A program made the translations under genes and the position numbers. The notes under the pieces are model-generated. The model had not been told where the DNA came from. It was given only the letters and a program-made list of their open reading frames with translations, and did not search any database. From Burkholderia lata (GTDB taxonomy: Bacteria > Pseudomonadota > Gammaproteobacteria > Burkholderiales > Burkholderiaceae), in assembly GCF_000012945.1 (NCBI RefSeq), contig NC_007509.1:310001-374000 (forward strand): 64,000 bases of DNA. The letters are read 5' to 3'. Below, one piece after another: positions 46,161-55,670 of this stretch (positions within the stretch are counted from its first letter, which is position 1; each line of letters begins with the position of its first letter).

Positions 46161-47603
46161 TCAGTTGTTCGCCACGTTGTTGGCGGGCGGCACGTCGGTG
46201 TCGGTCAGCCCGCCACCGAGCGCCTTGTAGAGCGCGACCGCGTTGTCCAGTTCGGCGTTGCGCAGATCCAGCAACGCCTGGCGCGCGGCATACAGCTGTC
46301 GCTGCGAGTCGAGCAGTTCCAGCCGATCCTCGATGCCGGCGCGATAGCGCAGGTTCACGAGATCGGTACGGCGCTCGGCGCTCTTGACTACGCGGGACTG
46401 CGCGTCGATCTGGCGGCTGAAGGTCTCGCGCCCGGCGAGGCCGTCGGCCACTTCGCGGAACGCGGTCTGGATCGAGCGTTCGTACTCGACGACCGCGCTG
46501 GACTTGCGCACTTCCGCGAGATTCAGCTCGGAACGCAGCCGGCCGCCCTGGAAGATCGGCAATGTGACCTGCGGCGCGAAGCTCCACACGCGCTGGCCGC
46601 CGTCGAACAGGCTGCCCAGCCCCGGGCTGAGGAAGCCGATCGACGAGGTCAGCGACAGGCGCGGGAAGAATGCCGCGCGCGCCGCGCCGATGTCGGCGTT
46701 GGCGGCGACGAGATTCTGCTCGGCCTGCTGGATGTCCGGCCGGCGGTACAGCAATTCCGACGGCAGCCCGGCCGGCAGTTGGGTCATCACCGGCTGGCGT
46801 TCCAGCGACAGCGGATCGGGCAGGTTCTTCGGCAGGTCGGTGCCGACCAGCAGCCGCAGCGCGTTGCCCGCCTGCTCGACGGCGCGCGAACGCGCCTCGA
46901 GATCGGCGCTGGCGCTCGCGACCTGGCCTTCGGCCTGCGCGATGTCGACGCCGCTGGCCTGGTCCGCGAGCTTGAGGCGGCGCGCGAGGTCGAGCGACTG
47001 GCGCCAGTCGTTCAGCGTGCGTTCGGACAGCGCGCGCTGTTCCTGCGCGAGACGCTCGGCGAAATACGCGTTGGCCACGGAGCCGACGAGCGCGATCTGC
47101 ACCGCCCGGCGGCCGTGATCGGTCGCGAGGTAGCGCGCAAACGCCGCGTCGGACAGCGACTTCACGCGGCCGAACAGGTCGATCTCGAACGCGCTGAGGC
47201 CGACGTTCACGCCGTACTGGTTCTGCGTGTTTTCGAGCAGCGGCGGGTTCGATTGCGAGTCGGCGGCCGTGCGCTGGCGCGTGAAGCTCGCGCCGGCGCC
47301 GATCGACGGCAGGCGCGCGGAACGCTGGATGCCGTACTGCGCTTCGGCAGCCTGGACGTTCAGCGCGGCCAGGCGCAGGTCGCGGTTGTTCTCGAGCGCG
47401 AGCTCGATCAGGCGCTGCAGGCGACGGTCGCCGAACATCGTGCGCCAGCCGAGATCGGCCGCGTTCGCGTGCTGGTCGGCCGCGGCAGCGGTCGTATAGG
47501 CGGTCGGCACCGGCATTTCGGGCTTGACCAGCTTCGGCGCCATCGAGCACGCCGACAGCGCGAGCGCGGCGGAAACCGCGGCGGAAAGAATGAGTGATCG
47601 CAT
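46161..47603 (-). CDS. RND efflux outer-membrane factor (OprM/NodT family)
   Basis: A 480-residue lipoprotein with lipobox LALSAC and the two outer-membrane efflux repeats. The first is near IELALENNRDLRLAALNVQA and the second near RQIDAQSRVVKSAERRTDLV. ATG 47603 follows AAGG and lies four bases past the RND stop; the ATG at 47618 would overlap the pump gene. It forms the trimeric outer-membrane channel of the tripartite pump. Confidence 0.93.
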   Translation of the reverse strand: MRSLILSAAVSAALALSACSMAPKLVKPEMPVPTAYTTAAAADQHANAADLGWRTMFGDRRLQRLIELALENNRDLRLAALNVQAAEAQYGIQRSARLPSIGAGASFTRQRTAADSQSNPPLLENTQNQYGVNVGLSAFEIDLFGRVKSLSDAAFARYLATDHGRRAVQIALVGSVANAYFAERLAQEQRALSERTLNDWRQSLDLARRLKLADQASGVDIAQAEGQVASASADLEARSRAVEQAGNALRLLVGTDLPKNLPDPLSLERQPVMTQLPAGLPSELLYRRPDIQQAEQNLVAANADIGAARAAFFPRLSLTSSIGFLSPGLGSLFDGGQRVWSFAPQVTLPIFQGGRLRSELNLAEVRKSSAVVEYERSIQTAFREVADGLAGRETFSRQIDAQSRVVKSAERRTDLVNLRYRAGIEDRLELLDSQRQLYAARQALLDLRNAELDNAVALYKALGGGLTDTDVPPANNVANN

Positions 47604-47607
47604 GGCA

Positions 47608-50600
47608 TCAACCTTCATGTTCGTGGGTCACGGTGGCGGGCTTCTTGCCGGACGCGCGCCATGCCGAGATGCGTTCCTGGATGCTCATCACGAACACGTA
47701 GAAAACCGGAACGAAGAAAATGGCCAGCACGGTGGCGGTCACCATCCCGCCGAACACGCCGGTGCCGATCGCGTGCTGCGTTTCGGCGCTTGCGCCGGTC
47801 GCGATCATCAGCGGTACGACGCCGAGGCCGAACGCGAGCGAGGTCATCAGGATCGGGCGCAGACGCAGCTTGGATGCCTGCACGGCCGACTCGATCAGCC
47901 CCATGCCTTCCTCGCGCAACTGCTTCGCGACCTCCACGATCAGGATCGCGTTCTTCGCCGACAGGCCGATCACGGTAATCATCCCGACCTTGAAGAACAC
48001 GTCGTTCGGCATCCCGCGCAACATCACCGCGCCGAGTGCGCCGATCAGGCCGAGCGGCACCACCAGCATCACCGACAGCGGAATCGCCCAGCTCTCGTAC
48101 AGCGCCGCGAGCACCAGGAACACGACGACCATCGACAGCGCCATCAGCATCGGCGCCTGCGAAGCCGACTCACGCTCCTGCAGCGACTGGCCGGTCCACG
48201 CCACGGTGAAGCCCGGCGGCAATTGCGCAGCCAGATGTTCCATCTCGGCCATGGCCGCGCCGCTGGAGTAGCCGGGGGCCGAGCCGCCGGAGATACGTGC
48301 AGACGGGTAACCCTGGAAGCGCACCAGCTGCAGCGGGGTTTCCGACCAGACCGGACGCACCACTTCGGACAGCGGCACCATGCCGCCGGTCGCGTTGCGC
48401 ACGTAGAGCTTCATCACGTTCTCGATCTGCATGCGTGCCGGCGCATCGGCCTGGATGATCACCTGCTGCATGCGGCCCGCGTTCGGGAAGTCGTTCACGT
48501 AGGTCGAACCCATCGCGGCCGACAGCGTGTCGCTGATGGTCGTGAACGACACGCCGAGTGCTTCGGCCTTCTCACGGTCGATGTCCAGCTTCACGCTCGT
48601 GCCGGCCGGCAGGCTGTCCGGATAGACGCCGGTCACCACCTTGCTTTGCGCGGCCAGTTCGAGCAGCTTGGCTTCAGCCGCCTTGAGTGCTGCGTAGCCC
48701 TGGTTCGCGCGATCCTGCAGGCGCATCGTGAAGCCCGAGCTGGTGCCCAGCCCGTCGATCGCGGGCGGCAACAGGCTCATGACCGTGCCTTCCGTCACGC
48801 CGCCCATCGCAGCCTGCGCGCGCATCGCTTCGTCCATCGCGGTTGCCCCTTCGCGCTTGTCCCAGTCCTTGAGCACCGCGTAGTTCAGTGCCGCGTTGGA
48901 GCCGAGGCCGGAGAAGCCGTAGCCGATAATGGAGATGCTCGACTCGATGCCCGGGCGCGATGCGAGATGCTTCTCGAGGGTCTTGACCACGTCGCCCGTG
49001 CGCTCGACGGTCGAATCCGACGGGAGCAGGAAGCCGGTCATGAAGTAGCCCTGGTCTTCCTCGGGCAGGAACGACGACGGCAGCATGCGGAAGCCGAACA
49101 CCAGCGCGGTGGAAATCGCGACGAACAGCAGCATCACGCGGCCCGTGCGGCCGACCAGCTTGCCGACGCGCGTTTCGTACCAGTTCGTCATGCGGTCGAA
49201 GCGGCGGTTGAACCAGCCGAAGAAGCCGCGCTTCTCGTGGTGGCCATGCTCGACCGGCTTGAGCATCGTCGCGCACAGGGCCGGCGTCAGCGTCAGTGCG
49301 AGCAGGGCCGAGAACATGATCGACACGGCCATCGACATCGTGAACTGCTGATAGATCACGCCGACCGAACCGCTCGACATCGCCATCGGCAGGAACACGG
49401 CCGTCAGCACCAGCGTGATGCCGATGATGGCGCCGGTGATTTCCTTCATGGCCTTGATCGTCGCGTCCTTCGGCGACAGGCCTTCTTCCACCATCAGGCG
49501 TTCGACGTTCTCCACGACGACGATTGCATCGTCGACGATGATGCCGATCGCGAGCACCATGCCGAACATCGTCAGCACGTTGATCGAGAAGCCTGTCAAC
49601 AGCATGACCGTGAAGGTGCCGAGCATCGCCACCGGCGCGACGATTGCCGGGATCAGCGTGTAGCGCACGTTCTGCAGGAACAGGTACATCACCAGGAACA
49701 CGAGCACCATCGCTTCGATCAGCGTGTGAATCACCTTCTCGATCGAGATCTTCACGAACGGTGCGGTATCGAACGGGATCGAGTAGGTCATGCCGGCCGG
49801 CATCGTCTTGGCGATCATGTCCAGTTGCTCGCGCACGGCCTCGGCGGTCTTCACCGCGTTGGCACCCGGCGCCAGCTGCACGCCGGCGAAGGTGGCGGGT
49901 TTGCCGTTCTCGCTGTTGACGAAGGTGAACGACTGCGGGCCGAGTTCGACCCGTGCGACATCGCCGAGCACGACCTTCGAGCCGTTCGCGTTCGCGCGCA
50001 GCACGATCTTCGCGAACTGCTCGGGCGACGTGAGCTGGCCTTGCGCGGTGAGCGGGACCGTCACGCGCTGGCCCGGCAGCGCGGGCGCCGCACCGAGGCT
50101 GCCCGGGGCGATCTGCACGTTCTGCTGGGCGACGGCCGTCGTCAGGTCGTTCATCGACAGGCCGTAGGTGATCAGCTTCTGCGGATCGACCCAGATGCGC
50201 ATCGCCTGTTCGGAACCGAACAGCTGCACCTTGCCGACGCCTTCGACACGTCGCAGATCCTCGACGACGTTGCGCGCCATGTAGTCGGCCAGCGCGTTTT
50301 CGTCATAGCGGCCGCTTTCCGACTTCAGGCCGACGAACAACAGGAAGCCGGTGGAGGCAGACTCGACGATCACGCCGTTTTGCCGCACGACGGGCGGCAG
50401 GCGCGGTTCGACCGACTTGAGCTTGTTCTGCACTTCGACCTGCGCCATCGCCGAATCGGTGCCGGGCTTGAAGGTCGCGGTGATCTTCGCCTGGCCGGAG
50501 GTATCCGACGCCGATTCGAAGTACAGCAGGTTCCGGACGCCGGACAGCTCGCGCTCGATGAGGCTCAGCACGCTGTCGGTCATCGTTTGCGGCGTGGCGC

Positions 50601-50751
50601 CCGGGTAGGTGGCGGTAATGGTGACGGTCGGCGGCGCGACCGACGGGTAGCGCGCAACCGGCAGTTCGGGGATGGCGATCAGGCCCAGCAGGATGATGAA
50701 GAGGGCGATCACCCACGCGAAGACCGGGCGCCGGATGAAGAATTGGGACAT
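47608..50751 (-). CDS. RND-family inner-membrane efflux pump (HAE1/AcrB-type)
   Basis: A 1047-residue transporter beginning MSQFFIRRPVFAWVIALFII. TM4 carries the proton-relay pair in GIIVDDAIVVVENVER, and the two large periplasmic loops are in place. A second TM bundle has GLSAKNAILIVE with the conserved lysine. The length is normal for AcrB/MexB. It expels drugs or other amphiphiles from the periplasm and inner membrane using the proton gradient. It sits between the adaptor (20-base gap) and the outer-membrane factor. Confidence 0.95.
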   Translation of the reverse strand: MSQFFIRRPVFAWVIALFIILLGLIAIPELPVARYPSVAPPTVTITATYPGATPQTMTDSVLSLIERELSGVRNLLYFESASDTSGQAKITATFKPGTDSAMAQVEVQNKLKSVEPRLPPVVRQNGVIVESASTGFLLFVGLKSESGRYDENALADYMARNVVEDLRRVEGVGKVQLFGSEQAMRIWVDPQKLITYGLSMNDLTTAVAQQNVQIAPGSLGAAPALPGQRVTVPLTAQGQLTSPEQFAKIVLRANANGSKVVLGDVARVELGPQSFTFVNSENGKPATFAGVQLAPGANAVKTAEAVREQLDMIAKTMPAGMTYSIPFDTAPFVKISIEKVIHTLIEAMVLVFLVMYLFLQNVRYTLIPAIVAPVAMLGTFTVMLLTGFSINVLTMFGMVLAIGIIVDDAIVVVENVERLMVEEGLSPKDATIKAMKEITGAIIGITLVLTAVFLPMAMSSGSVGVIYQQFTMSMAVSIMFSALLALTLTPALCATMLKPVEHGHHEKRGFFGWFNRRFDRMTNWYETRVGKLVGRTGRVMLLFVAISTALVFGFRMLPSSFLPEEDQGYFMTGFLLPSDSTVERTGDVVKTLEKHLASRPGIESSISIIGYGFSGLGSNAALNYAVLKDWDKREGATAMDEAMRAQAAMGGVTEGTVMSLLPPAIDGLGTSSGFTMRLQDRANQGYAALKAAEAKLLELAAQSKVVTGVYPDSLPAGTSVKLDIDREKAEALGVSFTTISDTLSAAMGSTYVNDFPNAGRMQQVIIQADAPARMQIENVMKLYVRNATGGMVPLSEVVRPVWSETPLQLVRFQGYPSARISGGSAPGYSSGAAMAEMEHLAAQLPPGFTVAWTGQSLQERESASQAPMLMALSMVVVFLVLAALYESWAIPLSVMLVVPLGLIGALGAVMLRGMPNDVFFKVGMITVIGLSAKNAILIVEVAKQLREEGMGLIESAVQASKLRLRPILMTSLAFGLGVVPLMIATGASAETQHAIGTGVFGGMVTATVLAIFFVPVFYVFVMSIQERISAWRASGKKPATVTHEHEG

Positions 50752-50771
50752 GACTGGAGGCTCCCCGTGAC

Positions 50772-51929
50772 TCAGTGCGACGAAGCGGTCTTGACCGCTT
50801 CAGGCGCCTTCCATGCGGTCGCCGTCACGGTCGCGCCGTCGCTCAGGCGCTCCATGCCTTCGACGACGACCTTCTGGCCCGCTTGCAGACCCGACTTGAT
50901 GCGATAGCTGCGGTTCGTCAGCTCGCCCACTTCGATGGCCTTCAGGTGTGCCTGGCTCTTCGCGTCGAGCACCCAGACCTGCGGCTTGCCGCCGGCACGG
51001 ACGATCGCCTGTTGCGGCACGGTCAGCGCGTTCTCGTAGTGCCCGCGCGGGATGCGGGCGCGCACGTACATCCCCGGCAGCAGCTCGCGCTTCGGGTTGT
51101 CGACCAGCACGCGCAGCAGCACGTCGCCGGTGCCCGGGTCGACGTTGACGCCCGAGAACAGCATGCGGCCCTTCACGTCGTAGCGCGAGTCGTCGTCGCG
51201 CAGCACGTCGACCGGCAGCCCGTTGCCAGCGGTGTCCGGCTGGGCCGCGAGCGCGCCGCGCAGCGATTCGAGCGACGCGGCCGGCTGGCGCACGTCCACG
51301 TAGACCTGATCGATTTGCTGGATGCGTGCCATCGGCTGGCTGTCGCTGCTCGCGACCAGCGCACCCTCGGTCACGAGGGCCTGGTCGATGCGGCCGGTGA
51401 TCGGCGCTTCGACGGTCGCGAACTTCAGGTCGAGCTGGCGTCGTGCGAGCGTTGCGCGAGCCTGCGCGACGTCGGCGGCAGCCTGGTCGCGTTGCGACAC
51501 CGAGTCGTCATACACCTGGCGGCTGATCGCGTCGGCCTCGACCAGCGGCTTGAGCCGGGTGGTCTGCACCTTTGCCCGTGCGAGCGCGGCTTCCGCGCGT
51601 TGCAGCGCCGCCGCGGCCGTGTCCATGTCCGCCTTGAACGGCGCGGGGTTGATCTGGAACAGAGGCTGGCCTTCGCGTACTTCCGTGCCCTGTGAGAACA
51701 GCCGTCGCTGCACGATGCCGCTGACCTGCGGCCGGATCTCGGCGATCCGGACGGCCGCGACGCGGCCCGGCAGGTCTTCGGTCAGGTCGAGGGGCGCGCC
51801 GGCCAGCGTCATCGCCGCAACCGGGGTGGCCGGCGCAGCGGCCTGCTGTTCGGAGGGCCCGCAGCCCGCCAGCATCGCCGCCACCAGCGCGCACACGGCG
51901 CCGTAGCAGGCTCGTTTCTGATTTTTCAT
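50772..51929 (-). CDS. RND membrane-fusion (adaptor) protein
   Basis: A 385-residue lipoprotein adaptor from ATG 51929 (MKNQKRACYGAVCALVAAML, then AGC lipobox). The AcrA-like order is visible: barrel-sandwich (IRPQVSGIVQRRLFSQGTEV), alpha-hairpin (AAALQRAEAALARAKVQTTR), lipoyl return (FATVEAPITGRIDQALVTEG) and beta-barrel. It bridges the RND pump and the outer-membrane factor. Confidence 0.94.
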   Translation of the reverse strand: MKNQKRACYGAVCALVAAMLAGCGPSEQQAAAPATPVAAMTLAGAPLDLTEDLPGRVAAVRIAEIRPQVSGIVQRRLFSQGTEVREGQPLFQINPAPFKADMDTAAAALQRAEAALARAKVQTTRLKPLVEADAISRQVYDDSVSQRDQAAADVAQARATLARRQLDLKFATVEAPITGRIDQALVTEGALVASSDSQPMARIQQIDQVYVDVRQPAASLESLRGALAAQPDTAGNGLPVDVLRDDDSRYDVKGRMLFSGVNVDPGTGDVLLRVLVDNPKRELLPGMYVRARIPRGHYENALTVPQQAIVRAGGKPQVWVLDAKSQAHLKAIEVGELTNRSYRIKSGLQAGQKVVVEGMERLSDGATVTATAWKAPEAVKTASSH

Positions 51930-52349
51930 GTGGACTCCATGGGACGCAGGCACCCAGTGGCCCGCATTTTCGGATCGAAGTGTGCGTGCGCCCGATGGAG
52001 TTTTTTGTGCGGAAAGATGGAGGTTTGATGGAGGGGGTGAAAGATTGGCGGGAGGGCGGTCTGGAGGCGGGGCGAGCCCGACGATGACGGGCTCCGGGGC
52101 GGCTCGGCGCTATCTGGAAGCGGGGTGGGTGGTGCGGGGATCCCGGACTGCCGTAATCATCTGATGAAATGACGGGGCCGAGCTTGCCATCGGCATCGCC
52201 GACCCTGTGCCTCAGGTGCCGTTACTGCGAGGAGCGCTTCGGCATGGGCGGCCGGCGCGCCTCCCGTTCTGCCGTGGTGGCGGGCGGGGGCGCGAGGATG
52301 CGGGGCGGTGGCCCGGCGCACGAGGTGCGTCGACCGCTCGCCGGGAGGC
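51930..52349. other. Gap between sensor kinase and efflux operon
   Basis: These 420 bases hold no recognisable gene. They should contain the promoter of the adaptor-pump-channel operon; no clear operator is seen by eye. Confidence 0.4.
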
Positions 52350-53489
52350 TTACCGTGGATCGGTATCGACGGCGCGCTGTGTGGCGGACGGTGCATCCTT
52401 CCGGTTCGATGGTGCGATCCGCGGCGAAGCGGGGCTGTCGGGCCAGCGCAACTCGAACACCGTGCCGCCGCGCACGGTCGGACGGCACGATGCCGCTCCG
52501 CCGTGAGCCTGCGCAATGGCCGCGACCACGGCCAGCCCCAGGCCGCTGCCGCCCTTCTGGCTGGAATCCGCATCGTCCACGCGCCTGAACGCATCGAAAA
52601 TCTGCGCGGCGTAATCGGCCGGAATGCCCGGCCCTTCGTCTTCGACCTGCAAGTGGCATGCACCGTTTTCGACGCGCGTGTGAATGCGGATCGCGCCGGG
52701 CACCGCATAGCGCCGTGCATTCTCCAGCAGTGCGAGCAGCGCCTGGCGCATCCGGAACGGGTCGCAGTGGACGGCCCGCATATCGAGATCGAGCACCATG
52801 TGTTGACCGGCCGCGGCCAGCGAATCCTCGAACATCTCGACGACCGCCTTGACGTGCGTCGTCAGATCGGTCGCCTGGAGGCTGACGCTCAGGTGCCCGC
52901 TTTCGGCGAGGCTGATCACGCGGAGATCCTCGATCAGGCGCGTCAGTCCTTCCGCCTGGGTCAACAGGCTCCGGAACAGCGCCTCGCCCGGCTGGAACAC
53001 GCCTTCCGCCAGCCCCTGCAACCGCCCGCGCAGGACCGTGACCGGCGTACGCAGCTCGTGCGCGATCGCGGCATTCCAGAATGCCTGCTCGTCCGTCATG
53101 CGCTGCAGCTGGGCCGCGAGTGCATTGAAGTCGTCCGCGATCAGCGCGGCTTCACGAATCGATCGATCGCCGGCGACGGCGCGCGCGGTCAGGTCGCCCT
53201 TGGCGACGCGACGGATGCTGTCCGCGACCGAGTTGAGCGGCACCAGAATGCGATGCGCGAGCCGGGTCGACACGATGATCGCGATGACCAGGCCGATCAG
53301 GATCGTGGTGCCCAGCCATAGCCACTCGGAGTTCGACGGAAACCAGCTGGACTGGTAACACACCTCGCTCCAGTGCCGGAACATCACGTAGTAAAACCCG
53401 TAGACCATCAGTACGACGACCAACATGATGCCGAGCGCCAGCTCGGCCATCGACACCGCAATCTTGCGGCCCAGCCCACTGAGTTTCAT
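52350..53489 (-). CDS. Sensor histidine kinase of the RND operon (BaeS-like)
   Basis: A 379-residue kinase. TM1 (ALGIMLVVVLMVYGFYY) and TM2 (LWLGTTILIGLVIAIIV) frame a very short periplasmic loop of about 20 residues, so it may sense the membrane itself. A HAMP domain (LVPLNSVADSIRRVAKGDLT) precedes H144 in AAIAHELRTPV. ATPase motifs are LLENARRYAV, VEDEGPGIP and GGSGLGLAVV. It lies just upstream of the efflux operon, with its probable response regulator at the far end. Confidence 0.9.
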   Translation of the reverse strand: MKLSGLGRKIAVSMAELALGIMLVVVLMVYGFYYVMFRHWSEVCYQSSWFPSNSEWLWLGTTILIGLVIAIIVSTRLAHRILVPLNSVADSIRRVAKGDLTARAVAGDRSIREAALIADDFNALAAQLQRMTDEQAFWNAAIAHELRTPVTVLRGRLQGLAEGVFQPGEALFRSLLTQAEGLTRLIEDLRVISLAESGHLSVSLQATDLTTHVKAVVEMFEDSLAAAGQHMVLDLDMRAVHCDPFRMRQALLALLENARRYAVPGAIRIHTRVENGACHLQVEDEGPGIPADYAAQIFDAFRRVDDADSSQKGGSGLGLAVVAAIAQAHGGAASCRPTVRGGTVFELRWPDSPASPRIAPSNRKDAPSATQRAVDTDPR

Positions 53490-53958
53490 TTCGTGCTCCC
53501 AAGCGTGGCGTTGCGTCGATTGACGACGGGACGGTCGTGCGGCTGGATTGCGGTGGCGTCAGGGGAAGGGCGTGATTGGGGTGGGTAAAAGGCGTGCGTC
53601 GGTGCGTCGAGGTTTCCCGCGGCAGGTGCGCCGGAGGTGCGATGTCGCTCGAGACCGGAAAAGGCCGGGCGGGTATCGACGGAAACGTTCCCGACCGACA
53701 GAGGCAGCGGCCGAACAGCGCGAGGTGTGCGGGACGGTATGGGTTCTTCAATCATGGTGTCCGCTCGGGATCCTGCTATTCATTCCATCGAATCGCAATA
53801 TTACCGCACGAAATTGGCCATCAAATGACACGATGGTTCGGCGTGCGTTGCAATGCGAGCGACACCGGCGTTGCCGCGCGGAACGGGCCGACAGGCGTGT
53901 TGCCCGTCGGTGTCTGAATCCGTTCCTGATGATTTCAAGCGGTCCAGGCGTTTTCGAG
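53490..53958. other. Long leader with no gene
   Basis: This is the first part of the 730-base divergent space between the sensor kinase and the second amine module. No frame shows a recognisable product. Confidence 0.4.
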
Positions 53959-54012
53959 GCAGGGGAATACCCTGCTTTTTTTCATGGTCAGTTGTTATGT
54001 ATCATGACCTAC
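53959..54012 (+). promoter_or_regulatory. GGG-box promoter 1 (before 7-TM copy B)
   Basis: The palindrome GCAGGGGAATACCCTGC (53959-53975) is followed by a T-run. After a 20-base gap comes TATGTATCATGACCTAC (53996-54012). The same block of 17 bases and the same gap occur before the amine oxidase at 60379. It lies 210 bases before the 7-TM gene. It is probably an activator or repressor box plus -10 region. Confidence 0.65.
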
Positions 54013-54221
54013 AGTAGTCAACGTTTTCTATTTGTGAAGTATCCCGATTCGCTTGATCCGACGGTGTTGGATGGAAGGGGCGGCGAGCGCCGAAGGTTGT
54101 GGTGTCACTGCCGATGCGAACGGCAAACACGAGCACGCCGATGGGCGCGCGCAATCGAGCCGGGCGAACGTTGAGCCGGGAAAGCAATGAAGCATCGAAC
54201 CGAATCGGTACGGGAAGTTTC

Positions 54222-54920
54222 ATGATGGATTTCAGATCTCCTGACATCGGGTTGTCCGTCGCCTTGCTGGCATGGGCGACCGGCACCTACGGACTGAAGT
54301 TCGTCCGGAAGCGCAACCCGCTGCTCGGCGTCGCCTGGTGGGTCGTGACGGCGTCCTCCGTCAATGCGCTGGTTTTCATGGCGACGGGCTGGTCATGCGC
54401 GTCCGGCGTCGCGCATTTCCTGGACACGTTCACGCGAGGGTTCGGCATCCCGGTGATTGCGGCGGCCGGCATGATGGCCGTCACGCACGAATACCGACCG
54501 ATGGCCCAGCAGGTCGTCATGTTGTGCGGGATTGCCGCGGTGGGAACGATGGCGCTGATGACACTCGAATTCGTCGATGTCGTCCTGCCGTATTTCTATG
54601 TCGCGATGTGGGCGTTGCTGGCGCTCTACCTGGCCTATTTCGTCGTGCGGCTGGTGCGCGCCGGGGAAGCATGGCATGCGATGACCACGACGCTGGCGCT
54701 CGTGCTGTCGCTGATCGTCGCGTACGTCGACGACCTGTACAAGATGCCCGGCAATGCGCACGGCGCGGTATTCAGCTTTCCCGTGCTGGCGTTGCTGACG
54801 TGGTCATATTTCGCGGTTGCGATCTATTACGCCTACTGCGCGCTGGACCGGACGCGGCATGTCGAAAGGGCCGGGGCCGCACGCCTGCTCCGGTGGCATG
54901 AATTTACCTCATTCGAATAG
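54222..54920 (+). CDS. Uncharacterised 7-TM membrane protein, copy B
   Basis: A 232-residue protein from ATG 54222, or the adjacent in-frame ATG 54225, which fits GGGAAG better. It has seven hydrophobic segments and shares KRNPLLG, FLDTFTRGFGIPVI, LPYFYVAMWALLALYL, DDLYKMPGNAH and YYAYCALDR with copies A and C. It heads the second amine module and is followed after 10 bases by a TetR gene. The role is unknown; the invariant blocks are on loops and helix ends rather than a recognised active site. Confidence 0.85.
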   Translation: MMDFRSPDIGLSVALLAWATGTYGLKFVRKRNPLLGVAWWVVTASSVNALVFMATGWSCASGVAHFLDTFTRGFGIPVIAAAGMMAVTHEYRPMAQQVVMLCGIAAVGTMALMTLEFVDVVLPYFYVAMWALLALYLAYFVVRLVRAGEAWHAMTTTLALVLSLIVAYVDDLYKMPGNAHGAVFSFPVLALLTWSYFAVAIYYAYCALDRTRHVERAGAARLLRWHEFTSFE

Positions 54921-54930
54921 GAATCCTGAC

Positions 54931-55608
54931 ATGAGTGAGGATCTGGCGAAGTGTGGAATCAATGTCGAGGATCCGTCGGCGCATGCGGTGAGGGCGACGC
55001 CTCGGCGCGGAAAGAAAGGCGATGGCGAGACACGGGAGCGTCTGCTGAGAGCGGCACGCACGATCTTCGCCGAAAAAGGTTATGCGGCGGCGAGCATCGA
55101 GCGTATCGCCATCGAGGGGGGCTATACGCGCGGCGCGTTCTATTCGAATTTCCGCGACAAGACGGTCGTGCTGCTCGAACTGCTGAAGCGCGACCACGAT
55201 GACGTCGGGCGTGAACTGATGCGTATCGTCGAAGCGTGCCATGACCGCGAGGTGACGGAGCGCGCGATGCACGCGTACTTCAGGCAGCGCTATCGCCAGC
55301 CTGACGCGTGCGTGATGTGGATGGAAGCGGCACTGCTTGCCGTGCACGACCCGTCGTTTCGCGTGCGGTTCGCTGCATTTCTGAACGAGCGGCGGGACCG
55401 GGTGGCGGCGCGTGCCTCCGGGCGTGCCGAGCCGTCCGACGGGCGGCTGCCGTTGCCGGTCGAGTTGTTGACGCTCGGCTTGACGGGGCTCGGCGACGAC
55501 GTGTTGCCCGACGGCGCGAGCGGACGGTGGCACCTGACCGACGCGTGGATCGACGCGGCGGTGACGCGGGTGTTCGCGGGCAGCCCGTGCGGCGAGCCGA
55601 TGGCATGA
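54931..55608 (+). CDS. TetR-family regulator
   Basis: A 225-residue TetR protein with an extended N-terminus (about 30 residues) before the helix-turn-helix YAAASIERIAIEGGYTRGAF and YSNFRDKTVVLLELLKRDHD. It lies between 7-TM copy B (10-base gap) and amine oxidase 1 (62-base gap), all on the plus strand, so it is probably cotranscribed and controls the module. The operator is not identified; the GGG-box is one candidate. Confidence 0.88.
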   Translation: MSEDLAKCGINVEDPSAHAVRATPRRGKKGDGETRERLLRAARTIFAEKGYAAASIERIAIEGGYTRGAFYSNFRDKTVVLLELLKRDHDDVGRELMRIVEACHDREVTERAMHAYFRQRYRQPDACVMWMEAALLAVHDPSFRVRFAAFLNERRDRVAARASGRAEPSDGRLPLPVELLTLGLTGLGDDVLPDGASGRWHLTDAWIDAAVTRVFAGSPCGEPMA

Positions 55609-55670
55609 CCGTGCGCCATCGCGGCGTGCCGGTGCAAGGACAAACTGACGAGGACGGAAGGAACAGAAAA

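Noticed and set aside
47524..50907. A very long plus frame (over 1100 codons) opposite the RND pump
   Set aside because: It is the antisense shadow of the pump gene, dominated by His/Arg/Asp/Gln with no domain; the pump on the minus strand is unmistakable.
53959..53985. The GGG-box palindromes read as rho-independent terminators because T-runs follow
   Set aside because: Box 2 lies in a divergent space with no plus-strand gene upstream, and all three keep fixed spacing to a downstream block, which a terminator would not need.
53984..54009. GGTCA and TGACC half-sites around the -10 block of GGG-box promoter 1, as the first island's operator
   Set aside because: The half-sites are 16 bases apart rather than 2, and GGTCA is missing in promoters 2 and 3.
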